DNA from: Micrasema longulum
Taxonomy: Eukaryota > Arthropoda > Insecta > Trichoptera > Brachycentridae
DNA: 64,000 nucleotides
NCBI GenBank assembly: GCA_022494885.1
Contig: JAGVSM010004959.1
Span: forward strand, 24,540-88,539
Direction of reading: 5' to 3'
In this document: piece after piece, positions 10,601-21,768 of the stretch
Layout of the letters: every line of letters starts with the position of its first letter
Numbering within the stretch: position 1 is the stretch's first letter
Notes under the pieces: model-generated
The model's input: only the letters and a program-made list of their open reading frames with translations
Told to the model about the DNA's origin: nothing
The model's database searches: none
Position numbers and translations under genes: made by a program

Positions 10601-11339
10601 CAAAAATTTAAGGAGGAATAATCGTCCTTTCCACGAACCACTACCCCTCCCCTACTCTGCCGCTTCCTCTGTCCGCGTCTGGTGCGTATAGCTTCGTTGG
10701 TCAAATACGTTTTTTATCTTAATTTCTTCGAAGAAGTTTGTGGAAGGGATGCTAGTAGGAGAAATTAAAGTTTTACTCCATTTTAAAATTATACATTTTA
10801 AAAAAGTTTTAGAAAAAAAAATATTATGATTTTTTAAAAAGTTTACCATGAAGAATGTTCCCCTGGAGTTTCGCGGTCTGGCGCTGAGACACGTGTATAA
10901 ATAAAGAGATGTGATTTAATTCCGTTTTTTTTTTGTCCGGGTTCAAACGGGTTAAAACTCAAACTTTGTACATTCATGATGTTATGTATGTGTGTGTTTA
11001 TGGATACATAAACACCACATACATATACAAATCTAATACATTAAAAAACGCATGTAATCTAAGCGAGGTCGTGTCGCCTTGATAATGATTTAAAAAAATA
11101 TTATTAATGAATTTTTTAGAGTTTAAACTCTCAAAGGATTGCTCTAGAACTAATAAATCTCAGCCGAAATCAAGTGAGAGTTATCACAAGAGCCCTTATC
11201 ATAGAAAATAGATGACATACGCACACGGCTACTATTCGGCCTATTCGGCTACTTTTTAAAATATTCGATATTCGGCAGAATGGTATGCAGTATTCGGCCA
11301 TATACCGAATACCAAATCATGAAGAAAAAACGCACATGT
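10601..11339. other. Unassigned stretch
   Basis: No gene seen. At 10985-11035 there is an imperfect inverted repeat ('tatgtatgtgtgtgttta' against 'aaacaccacatacata'). At 11225-11315 the word 'attcggc' recurs several times, resembling repeat T. Confidence 0.45.
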
Positions 11340-12985
11340 GTCGGATCAGAAATTATAAGTTTATTAGACTATTGCTTTTCTGTATAAAGACAGCACAGCA
11401 TGTGTTAGGATAAATGAATCATACACATCGTGGTTTGACATTCATAAAGGAGTCAATCAGGGATATGTGATGTCACCATGGCTGTTCAACGTGTATATGA
11501 TTTAAGCTGTGAGCAACTAGATAAACTTGAACGACTTCAGAATACATGCATAAGGTACATTTTTAGTCTTAGGAAATATGACCACATTTCTGATTATCGT
11601 AGGCAACTGAAGTGGCTCAAAATTAGACAGCGGAGAGACTATCACTCCCTCTCACTTCTGTCCGCTGTACTTCAAAATCCTGACGCTCCTATATACCTGC
11701 GTGAAAAATTTCAACGCTTATCAGTTCATGGTTTACTTCTTCGTTTTAATTCTCAAGGCACTCTCTTAATACCTATGCACAATTCCTCTTTCTTCTTTAA
11801 CTTTCGTCCATGCGGCTCTACTGTGGAATCATCTCCCATCCACCATCAAAGATGTTACTACATTATCTCTGTTTAAATCACGTCTGAAGAAACATCTCCT
11901 TTCTCTTCCTTAATCTCACCTCCTTTCCTCTTTCCTCTTTTTTCCTTTTTCTCATTGAGTAATAGTTTTGAATTAAGGTAATTTATTACGTTTATTTCTA
12001 TTTGTATATATCTTTAACTTTTTAATCTTTTTTTTCTATTGAATATGTTCTGTAATATGAATTATAAATTTTTATTTTTATTTTATTGGTTGGTTGGAAG
12101 AAATTGCCATTTGGCAATAAGCCCGCCAATGTACAAATAACATTTTGTACAAAAAGTTAAATAAATATATCGATAACTAAATTAAATAACTGAAAGGCTT
12201 AAGAATAGGAGCAGAAATGGGTGATTTAACTGTCAATTGTCTTTTGTATGCTGATGATGCCGGGCTTCTTACTAACAACAAAGAGGAACTGCAATTCTTG
12301 GTAACAAAGGTCTACGATGTATGCGAGGGAAGCGATTTGCTGATGAATGTCGATAAATCGAATGTGATGGTTTTTGAAAGAAATGAAAGCATGACTAAAT
12401 GTGAAATCGCTGTGAATGGGGTTATACTAAAACCGGTAGAGGAATTTGTGTATCTGGGAAGTATGATTACTAGGGATGGAATGACCGAGAAAGATATTCT
12501 GAGGGTGAGTGCCAGGAGCAGAGTGAACGGTGCACTTAAATCAACGTTGGAAAATAAATGTTTGTCGCAAGAGGCAAAATTAGCAGTTCACAATGGAGTC
12601 CCGGTCCCGACCTTGGTGTATGGGAGCGAAGTATGGACTTGGAAAAACAGGGATGAAAGTAGGCTGGATGCTGTCTAAATGCGATCTCTCAGGCGAATTT
12701 GTGGTAAAACTATATACGATAGATGCACAAATGTCGAGTTCCGTACATCATGCAACGCCGAGATAAGCATTATCGACAAAATCAAGAAAGGAGCTCTGCG
12801 TCGGTTCGGACATGTAGAGCGAATGGACAGCGAAAGAACGGCTAAAAATATCTACGAAGCAAATGTTGATGGATGCGAAATAGAGTAAGACCGAGAAAGA
12901 CATGGCATGACCAAATCATACAAATACTAAAATATGGTTCTATCCTCTCTGCCTACCCTTACGGGAAAACGGCATGATGGTTTGT
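11340..12985 (+). mobile_element. RTE-1 pseudogene, split by LINE-L
   Basis: The longest RTE-1 copy. 11340-11495 has decayed RT fingers and palm ('VNQGYVMSPWLFNVY'). 12184-12678 carries the catalytic YADD box at 12247-12258 and the 'FVYLGSMITRDG' and 'VPTLVYGSEVWTW' blocks. A TAA at 12676 and later frameshifts kill it. Homology continues ('RSLRRICGKTIYDRCTN', 'FGHVERMDSERTAKNIY') to a final 'PYGKTA' and stop. The tail is (TTG)n with essentially no 3' UTR. Confidence 0.85.
11496..12183 (+). mobile_element. LINE-L 3' fragment, nested in RTE-1
   Basis: It encodes 'LDKLERLQNTCIRYIFSLRK' and a C-terminal stretch to 11876, frameshifted near the end, then a 3' region with 'gttggaagaaattgcca' and an AT-rich tail. 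It falls between the 'LFNVYM' motif and the YADD region of RTE-1. A second copy of its 3' end is at 47516-48115. Confidence 0.8.
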
Positions 12986-13061
12986 TGTTGTAAATTATAG
13001 AATTATACAATAAAAATTATAGGTAGTTAGCATTTTTTTGTATTAACATATTACAGCAGAG

Positions 13062-13612
13062 ATGAAGAACATTTAAGATAAGGTAATATAGAAGTCTAGG
13101 CATCTACAGGGCTTATGACCTGTCATTTGCTGGTTTATCGCTGTGTAACATTCACCATTCTGCCTACATCTATATTCCCTCAATTCTTTCATCTGTTGAT
13201 GTTTGTGAAGTTGAAGAGCTGAAACCTTTATTTATGCGGGTGAAATTCATCTAATTGAATTAGACTTCTATATTACCTTCTCTTAAATGTTCTTCACCTC
13301 TGTTGTAATATGTTAATATAAACAGCTCCCAGGGAGTTGAATCCAGTCCTTGTCTACAAAAATTTGGACAAACTCAAAATATTGTTGTTAAATCAATAAG
13401 TTTGCGGTCGTAAATTTCGACACACATTAGTGAATGTTATTTTCCGACACATGCGGGCCAAAGGTGTGCGGAATGTTGCATATCAATACCCTTAAAATTC
13501 TCTTCTGTTCCCTAGTTCGACTGGATTCGACTCCCTGGGGAGCTGTTTATATTAACATATTACAACAGAGATGAAGAACATTTAAGTATTTAATTTTTTG
13601 TATTTATTGGTA
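13062..13612. repeat. Pal-B inverted copy
   Basis: Plus-oriented a-b-c modules to 13260 flip to minus orientation ('gacttctatattaccttctc' to 'ctcaaaatattgttg'). A non-Pal spacer at 13385-13518 follows, then a plus-oriented end with 'actccctggggagctgttt'. The termini are therefore inverted repeats. Confidence 0.8.
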
Positions 13613-14235
13613 GCAAACGATTGCGCTTTTCCTCATAAATAACTCACAGCCAGTTTATAATATATCCTCACTACAAATCTCATCATATTTCCAAATGGGC
13701 GATTTATTATTAAATAATGCCACGATGTACAATGAACTAATAATCACTACCGCACATTCGCGGAGACTGGACCGCTGTGCAGTTGTGCACGCGTAAACCA
13801 CGAGCCCACTGCGTGACATCGCATGATTGGCCCATTTCACACCACGGCAAAAGTCTACACGGCGTGATAAAATTCAATACAGTAGATCGGTATTTATGGT
13901 TTTACAATTGTTCTTTTTCTTAGTGGTGGGGGTCAGTGCTATGCAAGCTGACGTCACTACGACCTGTGAAGATCTATTGTGACGGGTCCCAGTGAATAGT
14001 TCTCGCTCTTCGAGCACGGGTCTATAAAGAGCCTGGCTCCTGTGTGGAAGGCGAGAATAAACATTTTGCTAAATCTCCCCCTCCAAGCCCAGATCCGTAA
14101 AGTATCGGGCTATTAGGTAGGGGGCGCGCTCTTTAACATCCTCAGGGCCTCGATTATGATGGGAAGATAAATACGTCCTTGACGGTATAGTTGAAGATAA
14201 AATTTCTCTAGCAATTATAAAGATATAGATTGAAT
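13613..14235. other. Unassigned, with promoter-like and poly(A)-like motifs
   Basis: At 14024-14059 a TATAAAG is followed about 30 bp later by AATAAA, the spacing found in a short LTR. No paired LTR, primer site or coding region was found, so a solo LTR is only a possibility. Confidence 0.25.
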
Positions 14236-14409
14236 CGGGTTGTGGTCCTGTGGCTAGTGTCTCGGACTCACGGACCATTGGTCAGTGGTTCGAATCCCAC
14301 TATACTCCAAATTTATTTCCATTTTCTAATAGTGAGTTATTTACAACTCGTTGAAAATGGCCCTAAAAATTAAATATTTGGGCAAATCATGACAAAAAAA
14401 AAATTCTAC
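14236..14409 (+). mobile_element. SINE2 copy 1 (tRNA-derived)
   Basis: The head has A-box-like 'tggctagtgtc' and B-box 'ggttcgaatcc'. The body has 'agtgagttatttacaactcg', and it ends in an A-run. Matching copies at 24511-24709 (-) and 27727-27915 (+) fix the extent. It is a SINE, not a functional tRNA gene. Confidence 0.85.
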
Positions 14410-14439
14410 TGACCCCCCACCTTCAAGTTTTGGGTAGGT

Positions 14440-15430
14440 ACACGGTTTATACCGACGGGTCTAGAACCCCTCGATATGTTTATCTACGCATTAAAAGTTT
14501 TAAAAATTTTGTTCCACCGAGCTATTTTTCTTTTAATTATGATTTATTAAAAATTTTAATCGTTTTGAGGTTGGCACTTTCTTTCTTAAAATTCAATTAA
14601 AAATATGAGAGAGAAATAAGAAAACTTTAAAGTCGAATTTTCCGACATAACTGTCACTTTAATAAAACGAACGCCTAGATGTGAGTATCTAGGCGTTAGA
14701 AAGTTGCCACTCTAAAAAAATTATTTAGTTATTATAATTTTTCCATCTGTTTTACTATCTTTCAGAGTGCATGTATCGAGACGTTAAAGGAGCCGGCTTT
14801 GTAGTCGATCTGTACAGATCGGTATATACATACAGAGGATCGTTAAACGTACCATCTAGGTGGTTTTTTAAGTCATACAAAATTCTTGTACAAGCTAGCA
14901 TTTTTCGCTGGAATTGGGATTTATTGGAGTTTGTAATCGCTTTGAAGTGAGCACTTTTTATTACAGAAGCCTATTTAAACTATAACTGAGAACTATTTGA
15001 AATGTTAATGACGTAAGGAACGCGGATTAATTGTTTGCGGTCATTCCATTGGCTTGTTTCGATCATATGATGTCGATATGACGAGCAGGTAGAACATACC
15101 GAGGTAAGATACAGATAGTACAGAAGTTAAGTATACCGTCTCGATATATACAGATGAAGATAGCATTCATAATCGAGGCACAGGTTAAACAGTGGTCCCC
15201 CGAGGATAAGGCTTCTTTTACGATGTAAAGCATCACATTCACATATAATGTGTTTAGGTGTTTCCTCATCTGCACTGCAGAACCTACATCTAGAAGTTTC
15301 GGAAAGGTTCATTCTAGTTTGGAGGGCATCGCCAACAAGCGTGAGGTTGGCAGAACCGAACGCCGTTTTGGCCCGCAACGCGTAATCCGATGCAACGTCA
15401 GCTCGGACAAGTTATTAAACGTCGTGCATC
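14440..15430 (-). mobile_element. LINE-M: 3' region and C-terminal zinc knuckle
   Basis: 15127-15378 on the minus strand encodes 'TRMNLSETSRCRFCSADEET' and then 'KHIICECDAL', the CCHC-like C-terminal knuckle of R1/Jockey-type LINEs. A long non-coding region down to 14440 matches 55140-55965. The shared 3' region includes 'gccggctttgtagtcgatc'. Confidence 0.65.
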
Positions 15431-16052
15431 GATAGAATATCCACATTCCGTCTTGGCATTTCGTGTCGCCCGTCCACCAGCTCCTCGCCAGTGTTCGCTA
15501 TTGTAAATTTCTTCTGTACAAAATTGTAAGGATGTAACTCGTGTGTATAAATAACTTCAATTGTAATCCATAGTTTTCATTTAACCTCAAGGTGCAAGGC
15601 GTTTGTTCAATCTGCAGTGTCCTGGGCGGGCCCTGGTGATAACCCTCACTCACTAGAGGAGGCTGAGCTTTATCAACTTTGCGAGTACCCTTTTGTCAGT
15701 TCCTTTGCATGGTGCTGACAGGGTAATTTTTGCCAGAGCATAACGCATTGCTTCTTGGCCCATGACCTAAGCTCGTTACGAGGACCACATCTGGGCAACC
15801 CACAGGTCCAACAGTAGGGCTCAGGGCCTTTTGGGGCAGTCTCAGCTTCCAGTTGTTTTTTGTCTTGCTTTACAATTACTTATTTATTTAATGCCTGGCA
15901 AACGCAATAACCAGTACACCATGAGACCGACTAATCTCCAGTCGATTTCCTTTTCCGGGATTTTTACCTGAGACTACTCGCTAAGTTTAACTATACGGTA
16001 CTTAATTGTAAAAAATCACTTAATTTATGTGTTTTAATAACTTAAAAATAAT
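15431..16052. other. Unclassified moderate-GC stretch
   Basis: 15600-15880 is less AT-rich than its surroundings and precedes a short frame from 15893 ('MPGKRNNQYTMRPTN'). It could be the 5' end of a retroelement. No homologous copy is in the window. Confidence 0.3.
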
Positions 16053-16520
16053 TTAACATTTCCCTCACTGTCCTAAAAACACCCGCGCGTTACGGTTCTG
16101 TGTAGTCACTACACATTAAAAATATAAGAGATTTAACTTTTTTTAAAGATTTTCAGTATTACTCCCTTACACATTTACGTATCGACTGAAATAATTTGTT
16201 ATTACATAATAAGTACTTATTAGGCACAAAAAAAAACATTTTATCGGAAATCGGGGATAAATTACAAATATCATCAAACGTATACTCTCAGTCAGTCACG
16301 TAGTCCAGTACTATATAGCTTCTCAGTAGCTCTCGGGAAGTTGGCGCGGGTGCACGTTTCGCCCGAGTCGTTAGCGATACCCAATGTTTTTTTCATGTGT
16401 CCAGCAGTTAGATTTGAAATATTCCATTTTTCCCTTTTAAATCTCTTATTTTTTTAATGTGTAGTGACTACACAGCACCGTAACGCGCGGGTGTTTTTAG
16501 GACAGTAATGGAAAGGTTAA
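16053..16520. mobile_element. Element N, copy 1 (TTAA-flanked MITE)
   Basis: It is bounded by TTAA at 16053-16056 and 16517-16520. The arms are about 80 bp and nearly perfect inverted repeats ('cccgcgcgttacggt', 'tgtagtcactacacatta'). The centre is non-coding. The TTAA target suggests a piggyBac-type non-autonomous element (inference). Confidence 0.8.
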
Positions 16521-16690
16521 AACTGTCTGAACATTTGTTAATTATTTCTGTTTATTAAGTTAGTCTTCTTTGTTTATTCTCAAATGTAAAAATATTAAAA
16601 AATTAGTATATTTTTAAGTGTCCTCGGCATTGGTAACCCCAGTGAGGTCACATTATTTTTATTATTAATCATAGTTTATGAAAAAATATG
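16521..16690 (+). mobile_element. LINE-X 3' end
   Basis: It has 'aactgtctgaacat', 'taaccccagtgaggtcacat' and 'attattaatcatagttta', the reverse of the 3' blocks at 22055-22265, 29885-30060 and 36600-36760. Confidence 0.65.
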
Positions 16691-16707
16691 AATTAATAAA
16701 AATTTAA

Positions 16708-16905
16708 AAAACCAGCCAATGACAGGTCATAAGCCCTGTGAATGCCTAGACTTCCATATTGCCTCTCCGTCGCAACAAATTTAGATCTGAATTTAGGTCA
16801 AATTTACTCCCTAGGGAGGAAATCCGGCCTGTCTGCAAACATTTAGACATACTTAAAACATTGTTGAATTAACCAATCGGTAAAAGAAGAAGCATAAAAA
16901 TTGGA
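16708..16905 (-). repeat. Pal-A copy joined to RTE-1
   Basis: Reverse Pal from 'ccagccaatgacaggtcata' through 'ctccctagggaggaaatcc' to 'gcataaaaattgg', where it switches without spacer to RTE-1 sequence. Confidence 0.8.
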
Positions 16906-17165
16906 GCGAAGTATGGAATTGGAAAAATAATGATGAAAGTAGGTTAAATGCTGTCGAAATACGATCCCTCAGCCGAATGTGTGGTAAAACGATGTATGAT
17001 AGGTGCACAAATGTCGAGATCCGTGAACTGTGTAAGGCTGAGACACGCATTATCGACAGAATCAAGAAAGGGGTGCTGCGTCGGTTTGTACATGTAGAGC
17101 GAATGGACAGCGAAAGTCCCAATGACGTCACATTATTTTTATTATTAATCATAGTTTATGATGGA
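16906..17165 (+). mobile_element. RTE-1 fragment joined to a LINE-X 3' end
   Basis: It reads 'VEIRSLSRMCGKTMYDRCTN', then 'IIDRIKKGVLRRF', then 'HVERMDSE'. It breaks at 17118 into the LINE-X 3' block ('gtcacattatttttattatt'). Both ends are chimeric. Confidence 0.75.
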
Positions 17166-17284
17166 AAAAAATATGAATAAATATTACAATGTAAGCACAG
17201 TTAAAAACAATAAAAAAAATAAATAAAAAAACTTTCAAAAACCCATAAAAAATCATAACTCGAAATCTACGCAAAATCGCGGAA

Positions 17285-17766
17285 CATACAAGGGTGGATT
17301 GATAATGAAGCTACCTAGCGCTAGATGGCAGCACAAACACATTTTTTTTTTTCCAAATTGCGATCTGTCAAACGGCAGCTGTTAAGATGTCACCCAAATT
17401 CATCGATTAGTTTATTTGTTGTAGTCGTTTGAAGTAAACAACTTTTGTGTTTCTTGAAAAATGGAAAAAAAGCGAATTTCGTGCAGTGATTAAACACTAT
17501 TATTTGAAAGGGAAACGGCGAAAGAGACAAAAGAAAAGCTCGATAAACATTACGGTGAGTCTGCTTCGTCAGATTACATGGTAAAATATTAGATTGCAGA
17601 ATTTAAACGCGGCCGAACGAGCACTGCAACAATGCCATCAACAGGAAGGCCAAAAGAGGTGGTTACTGAAGAAAATATCAAGAAAATCTTCGATATAGTT
17701 ATGAATGATCGCCGAGTGAAGTTGCGTGAGATTGTTGAAATGGTAAACATCTCATATGAACGTGTG
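17285..17766 (+). pseudogene. Mariner 5' end with transposase N-terminus
   Basis: A terminal-repeat-like start ('acaagggtggattgataa') is followed by a leader and a frame from 17461 that, with frameshifts, gives 'EFRAVIKHYYLKGK', 'IAEFKRGRTSTATMPSTGRP' and 'DRRVKLREIVEMVNIS'. This is the N-terminal DNA-binding region of an irritans-type mariner. All catalytic residues lie beyond the break at 17766. Confidence 0.8.
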
Positions 17767-18054
17767 TTCAACTCCGGCCACCCTATATATACACATATCT
17801 TTTGAACCTATGGAAATTTCTGTCCCTCTTAAAATCACCAATATGTTTATGTACATAGATCAAGTTTTCATAAATATGTTGATTTCTTTAAACTTATCTC
17901 TAAGTCATGTTTGTTATGTCTCGTCTGGAAGGTGTCGTCATCACGTGCTTTTCCAGGGCCGCGATTACAAACGCTATCTACATCGGTACAAATCGAAATT
18001 ATATAAAAAACAATATTTACGTAATGTGTATATTTGTATAAAACCTGTGATTGG
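17767..18054. other. Unassigned
   Basis: An open frame covers 17756-18088 but starts in mariner sequence and ends in Pal, so it has no support as a gene. At 17955 'cagggccgcgattacaa' resembles the terminal repeat of the element at 19844-20984. Confidence 0.35.
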
Positions 18055-18163
18055 ACAAGTTCAACATCTGTTGACTTTCGTTAAGTAAAAGAGCTGAAAC
18101 CTTTATCATGTGGGTGAGATTCACCCGGCAGAGCATTTTAATTTTTTATACTTCTTATACCAG
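18055..18163 (+). repeat. Pal-A fragment
   Basis: Plus-oriented 'catctgttgacttt', 'agagctgaaacctttatcat' and 'tttttatacttctta'. It abuts repeat H. Confidence 0.75.
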
Positions 18164-18680
18164 TAGCTCAATCACAAATAACTATCGACGTGCTGAAAAA
18201 CATACTAAGCATTTTAGCGATCACAATGAACAATAATGAACGTGCTTAAGTTATCGAAGTCATAAGTCAACGCGGGTGTAATCTCTAAGTCAACGCTCGT
18301 GTCAGTTTGTTTTTTGTTTTCCTCGTAAATAAATACAGTTTACTGGCGAAAAATCGGCGTTTACTATAAAAAATTGAACAATATATTGCACTTGCTAAAT
18401 AGTAAGGAGTATCTAATACAAAAAAGTGAAAATTAAATCACAATTACTATGGCGACTGTTTTTCTTAACATTTGGCTCGCCAACCGCCGGCTAAATGCAA
18501 TAAATAGCGTGATAAATAAAAAAATAAATAAAAATAGCAGTTTTGGAATATTTTCTATATTTACACTGGTGAAAATCAAATATGTGATTGCGCAGCAGGA
18601 TTATGTCGCGAAACGTAAATATTAGGTGTTCACGTTTAATATTAGGTGTTCACGGATGTTCCATTGTGATTGCGAATACA
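18164..18680 (+). mobile_element. Repeat H, copy 2
   Basis: It has a complete left end, 'tagctcaatcacaaataact', inverted with the right end of copy 1, and is truncated at the right. Body words such as 'ttggctcgccaaccgccggc' are shared by all three copies. Confidence 0.8.
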
Positions 18681-18689
18681 TGCTCCCTA

Positions 18690-19635
18690 GCTGAAGAATA
18701 TTGTATCTAGAAAGAACCTCCATGCATCTATGTAGGTTGCCAGCTCCTGTGCATCCTTCCAAGTCAGGTTCTCATCCCGAAGTTCTGACATAAACTGCCG
18801 ACGAACAGTCAGCAGTGGACGTCCAGGACGTCGAGAACCTGATGCCTTGTAAAGTAGGCGAGCGTGGTAAAGGCTCTCTATATGGCCTAGCTAACCGTAT
18901 CGCCTCCGCTTGACGACAGTTGTCACCGGAGTTTGCTGCGTCCGTTCTCTTATTACTTCATTCCTCACAAAGTCAAACCACCGCACACCCAAGATTCTTC
19001 TGACACCTATTGTCAAAACTCAGAATTTTGCTATTTTGGGCCCTAGTGAGGTGTCACAATTCACATCCGTAGAGAATACGTGTTATGCAGGCGTTATATA
19101 GGCGGCATTTGGTTTTCACAGAGTAAATATCCGATCTCCAGACAGTTTTCATACTGTTGAATGTGGCGCCTGCTACTCCTAACCGCACTCCCAGTTATTT
19201 TTGAAAGCTGCCATTTTCTGTAACATTTACTCCCAGGTATTTGAAACTCTCGACCCTTTTGATGATTTGGTTTGATAGTCAGGGGATTTTGAGCATCAAG
19301 GCACGAAGTATTACACAGTACATGGGTATTTGCTATATTGATTTTTAAACCCATCCATGCGGAGTACCTATTTAGGCTATCTGCAGCGGCCTGAAGACCG
19401 CCGACTGAATCGTCAATTATAACCGCATCACTCTAGGTCGCAGAGTTTTCGGGAGAAGGGGATGGATATTCCTCGATCTAGTGGAGTTGACTTCCTCAGG
19501 ATGAAGTCCATAAAGATTATAAAAATGAACGGTGCAAGGACGCAACCTTGGCGAACTCCGGTGGTGACCCCAAACCAATCTGTGACAACATCGTTAATTC
19601 TGATTCGGCATTCGCTTCTTGAGTGAAGGGCTTTA
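18690..19635 (-). pseudogene. LINE-Q reverse transcriptase pseudogene
   Basis: The minus strand from 19620 reads 'RINDVVTDWFGVTTGVRQGC' and 'LAPFIFIIFMDF', then a frame with 'YSAWMGLKINIANTHV' and 'VESFKYLGVNVTENG', then 'CRLYNACITRILYGCEL'. The GVRQGC palm motif differs from the GVPQGS of the other LINEs here, so it is another clade. The catalytic YADD is not recognisable. Several stops and frameshifts. Confidence 0.7.
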
Positions 19636-19736
19636 CAACAGAGTATGAATAAAAAAATATATATTATTTTTGTAAAATGAATAATCCGGAAGGGTAAATA
19701 ATTAAATTCTAAAATATTTAATTAAAAAAAAAAAAC

Positions 19737-19835
19737 AGCCAATGACAGGTCATAAGCCCTGTAAACGCCTAGACTTTCATATTCCCTTCTCAAAAATGTT
19801 TTCCCTCTCTGTTGCAACAAATTTAAAGAGTTCAG
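19737..19835 (-). repeat. Pal-A fragment
   Basis: Reverse Pal core 'agccaatgacaggtcataag' to 'ctctctgttgcaacaaattt'. Confidence 0.8.
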
Positions 19836-19889
19836 GGCTCCGATTACAATGGAAAGTTTACATTTATCTTCAACTAAATGTAATTGAAT

Positions 19890-20712
19890 ATTTGTATATA
19901 ACCATTTACCGACTTTTCTATGTCTACCGGTTTCGAGACGTACCCGTCTCTTCATCAGGACATCAATTAAACCAACATGCAAACTAACTTTAATAAAAAT
20001 ACAGGAGTTAAAATCTTACATCGTCATCGTCGTTCCCTTTCCGCACCTAATGGTGCATAGGGCACTGCATTGGTATACCAATCGCAGCGTATCTTGATCA
20101 TTTCTGTTTCATAAAGGTAAGGTGATCAGTATTACGCTTCAGATCCCAGTCGAGGGACTATGAAATATTCTAGTGTAAAGACACCCTTTTAAATAATATT
20201 CCATGTCAACCATGTCGGGAATCGAACCCGAGACCTCTTGCATGGTAGGCAAACGCGCTGACCATTACACCACGAGGCCGACAATCAATCAAAAAAACTT
20301 ACATACTAATAACAAAGGGTTAAAAGTAAATAATATGGAAATATTTCACATTAGGAATTTAAAAAATAATTAAACAACCTTTCAATATAGTCGTTTATAC
20401 GATGCTCCATTGTAATGGTCACCTTATTAAACCTATAAAGCTTACCCCCTCCCTCCATCCCCTCTACTTTTTTCATTTATATCTCAAACAACAGAATATT
20501 TTCATAATTTAATCGGTGCATGTTTGTCCTAATCGGTACATGTGCTTTTTGAAATGCATGTCGTGTTGGTTTTATATTTTTGTGCAACAACTATGGTGAA
20601 GGTATATAGTGGGTTTTGCATGTTGGTTTAGTTGGTGTCCTGACGAAGAGACAGGTACATCTCGAAACCGGTAGACACAGAAAAGTCGGTAAGTGGTTAT
20701 ATACAAATATTT
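19890..20712. repeat. Repeat J, copy 2 (foldback), carrying SINE1
   Basis: Both ends are present as inverted arms of about 95 bp: left 'tctaccggtttcgagacgta' and right 'ctcgaaaccggtagacac'. SINE1 occupies 20025-20290. The J sequence resumes after it with 'cttacat' repeated on both sides, which would be a target duplication. Confidence 0.75.
20025..20290 (-). mobile_element. SINE1 (tRNA-derived), nested in J
   Basis: The reverse strand carries a tRNA-like head ('ggcctcgtggtgtaatggtc', B-box 'ggttcgattcc'), a body, and the 3' block with 'gtgcggaaagggaa' leading to an (ACG/ATG)-type tail. It is flanked by 'cttacat' on both sides. Confidence 0.85.
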
Positions 20713-20984
20713 AATAGCGTTTAGTAAATTTTTTAGCACAAAGTTAATGGTTCAAATATTTATCTTTAATTTTATCTACAACAAAGTGATATAAAGTTGT
20801 CTGTATGAACAGCAGAATATGCATACAATTTTTTCTTCTAAACATGTTCAATTATAGGTTACCGACGAAGATACTTTAAATGTGCATGCAAATATGCTCA
20901 TTTTCGTACTCAAACATAGGTCTTTCTTTATAGACAGTCGACGATAACTCTGTTAACTTCCTATTGTAATCGGGGCCCAGTTAT

Positions 20985-21190
20985 ATTTTATTTAAACAAT
21001 GTTTGAGTATGTCCAAATGCTTGCAGACTGGCTGGATTTCCTCCCTAGGGAGTCAATTTATATTTCAATTTATTGCAACAGAGAGAAAAAACATTATTGA
21101 GGAGGGAATAAGGAGTCATTGACTGGTTGAAGTGGCCACTTTACCCACTGTGTAACATTCACCATTCTGCCTATGTTTTAACATCCATAC
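20985..21190 (+). repeat. Pal-A copy
   Basis: Plus-oriented from 'caatgtttgagtatgtccaa' through 'ctccctagggagtcaattt' to 'ttcaccattctgcctatgt'. A short deletion removes part of the 'tacagggcttatgacctgt' hairpin. Confidence 0.8.
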
Positions 21191-21480
21191 TTAAGCATGT
21201 TCATTATTGTTCATTGTGATCGCTGAAATGCTTAGCATGTTTTTAAGCACGTCGATAGTTATTTGTGATTGAGCTACAGGGGATACGATATATTCTAGTG
21301 TGAAAACACCCTCTTCAATAAATATTTCTCATCAACCATGTCGGGAATTAAACCCGAGATATTTTGAATGGCAGGCAAATGCGCTGACCATTACACCACG
21401 AGGTCGACATACCGTTGATTATAGTGAAGTCAAAGAGCTGAAACCTTTATTGCTGTGAAGAAATTTATCTGATGGTTTAA
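21191..21480 (-). mobile_element. Composite unit: H end + SINE1 + Pal
   Basis: It contains an H terminus (21191-21279), a SINE1 piece (21284-21415) and a Pal piece (21418-21475). The same three parts with identical junctions recur at 49020-49330. The SINE1 part lacks its 3' end. Confidence 0.75.
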
Positions 21481-21768
21481 TCTCGATCTCGACATTTGTG
21501 CACCTATCATACATCGTTTTACCACACATTCGCCTGAGGATCGCATTTCGACAGCATTCAACCTACTTTCATCATTATTTTTCCAATTCTATCTTCGCTC
21601 CCATACATTAGAGTTGGAACTAGAACTCCGTTGTGAACTGTTAGTTTAGCCTCCTGCGATAAACATTTGTTTGCCAAAGTAGATTTTAGTGCACCGTTCA
21701 CCCTGTTCCCGGCACTCACCCTCCTTTCAATATCTTTCTCGGCCTTTCCGTCCCTAGTAAACATACTT
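21481..21768 (-). mobile_element. RTE-1 fragment joined to Pal
   Basis: Minus strand 'MFTRDGKAEKDIERRVSAGN' and 'KLTVHNGVLVPTLMYGSE', then out of frame 'SLRRMCGKTMYDRCTN'. The right edge passes directly into Pal 'aatttttatacttcgtc'. Confidence 0.8.

Larger units (their letters stand above)
19844..20984. mobile_element. Possible DNA transposon enclosing repeat J
   Basis: The left end 'cagggctccgattacaat' and right end 'attgtaatcggggccc' are inverted repeats that extend about 34 bp with mismatches. Similar single ends occur at 17955 and 30845. No transposase was found. The target duplication is unclear. Confidence 0.4.

Noticed and set aside
14020..14060. A solo LTR
   Set aside because: TATAAAG and AATAAA spacing alone is not enough. 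No TG…CA ends, target duplication or second LTR could be found.
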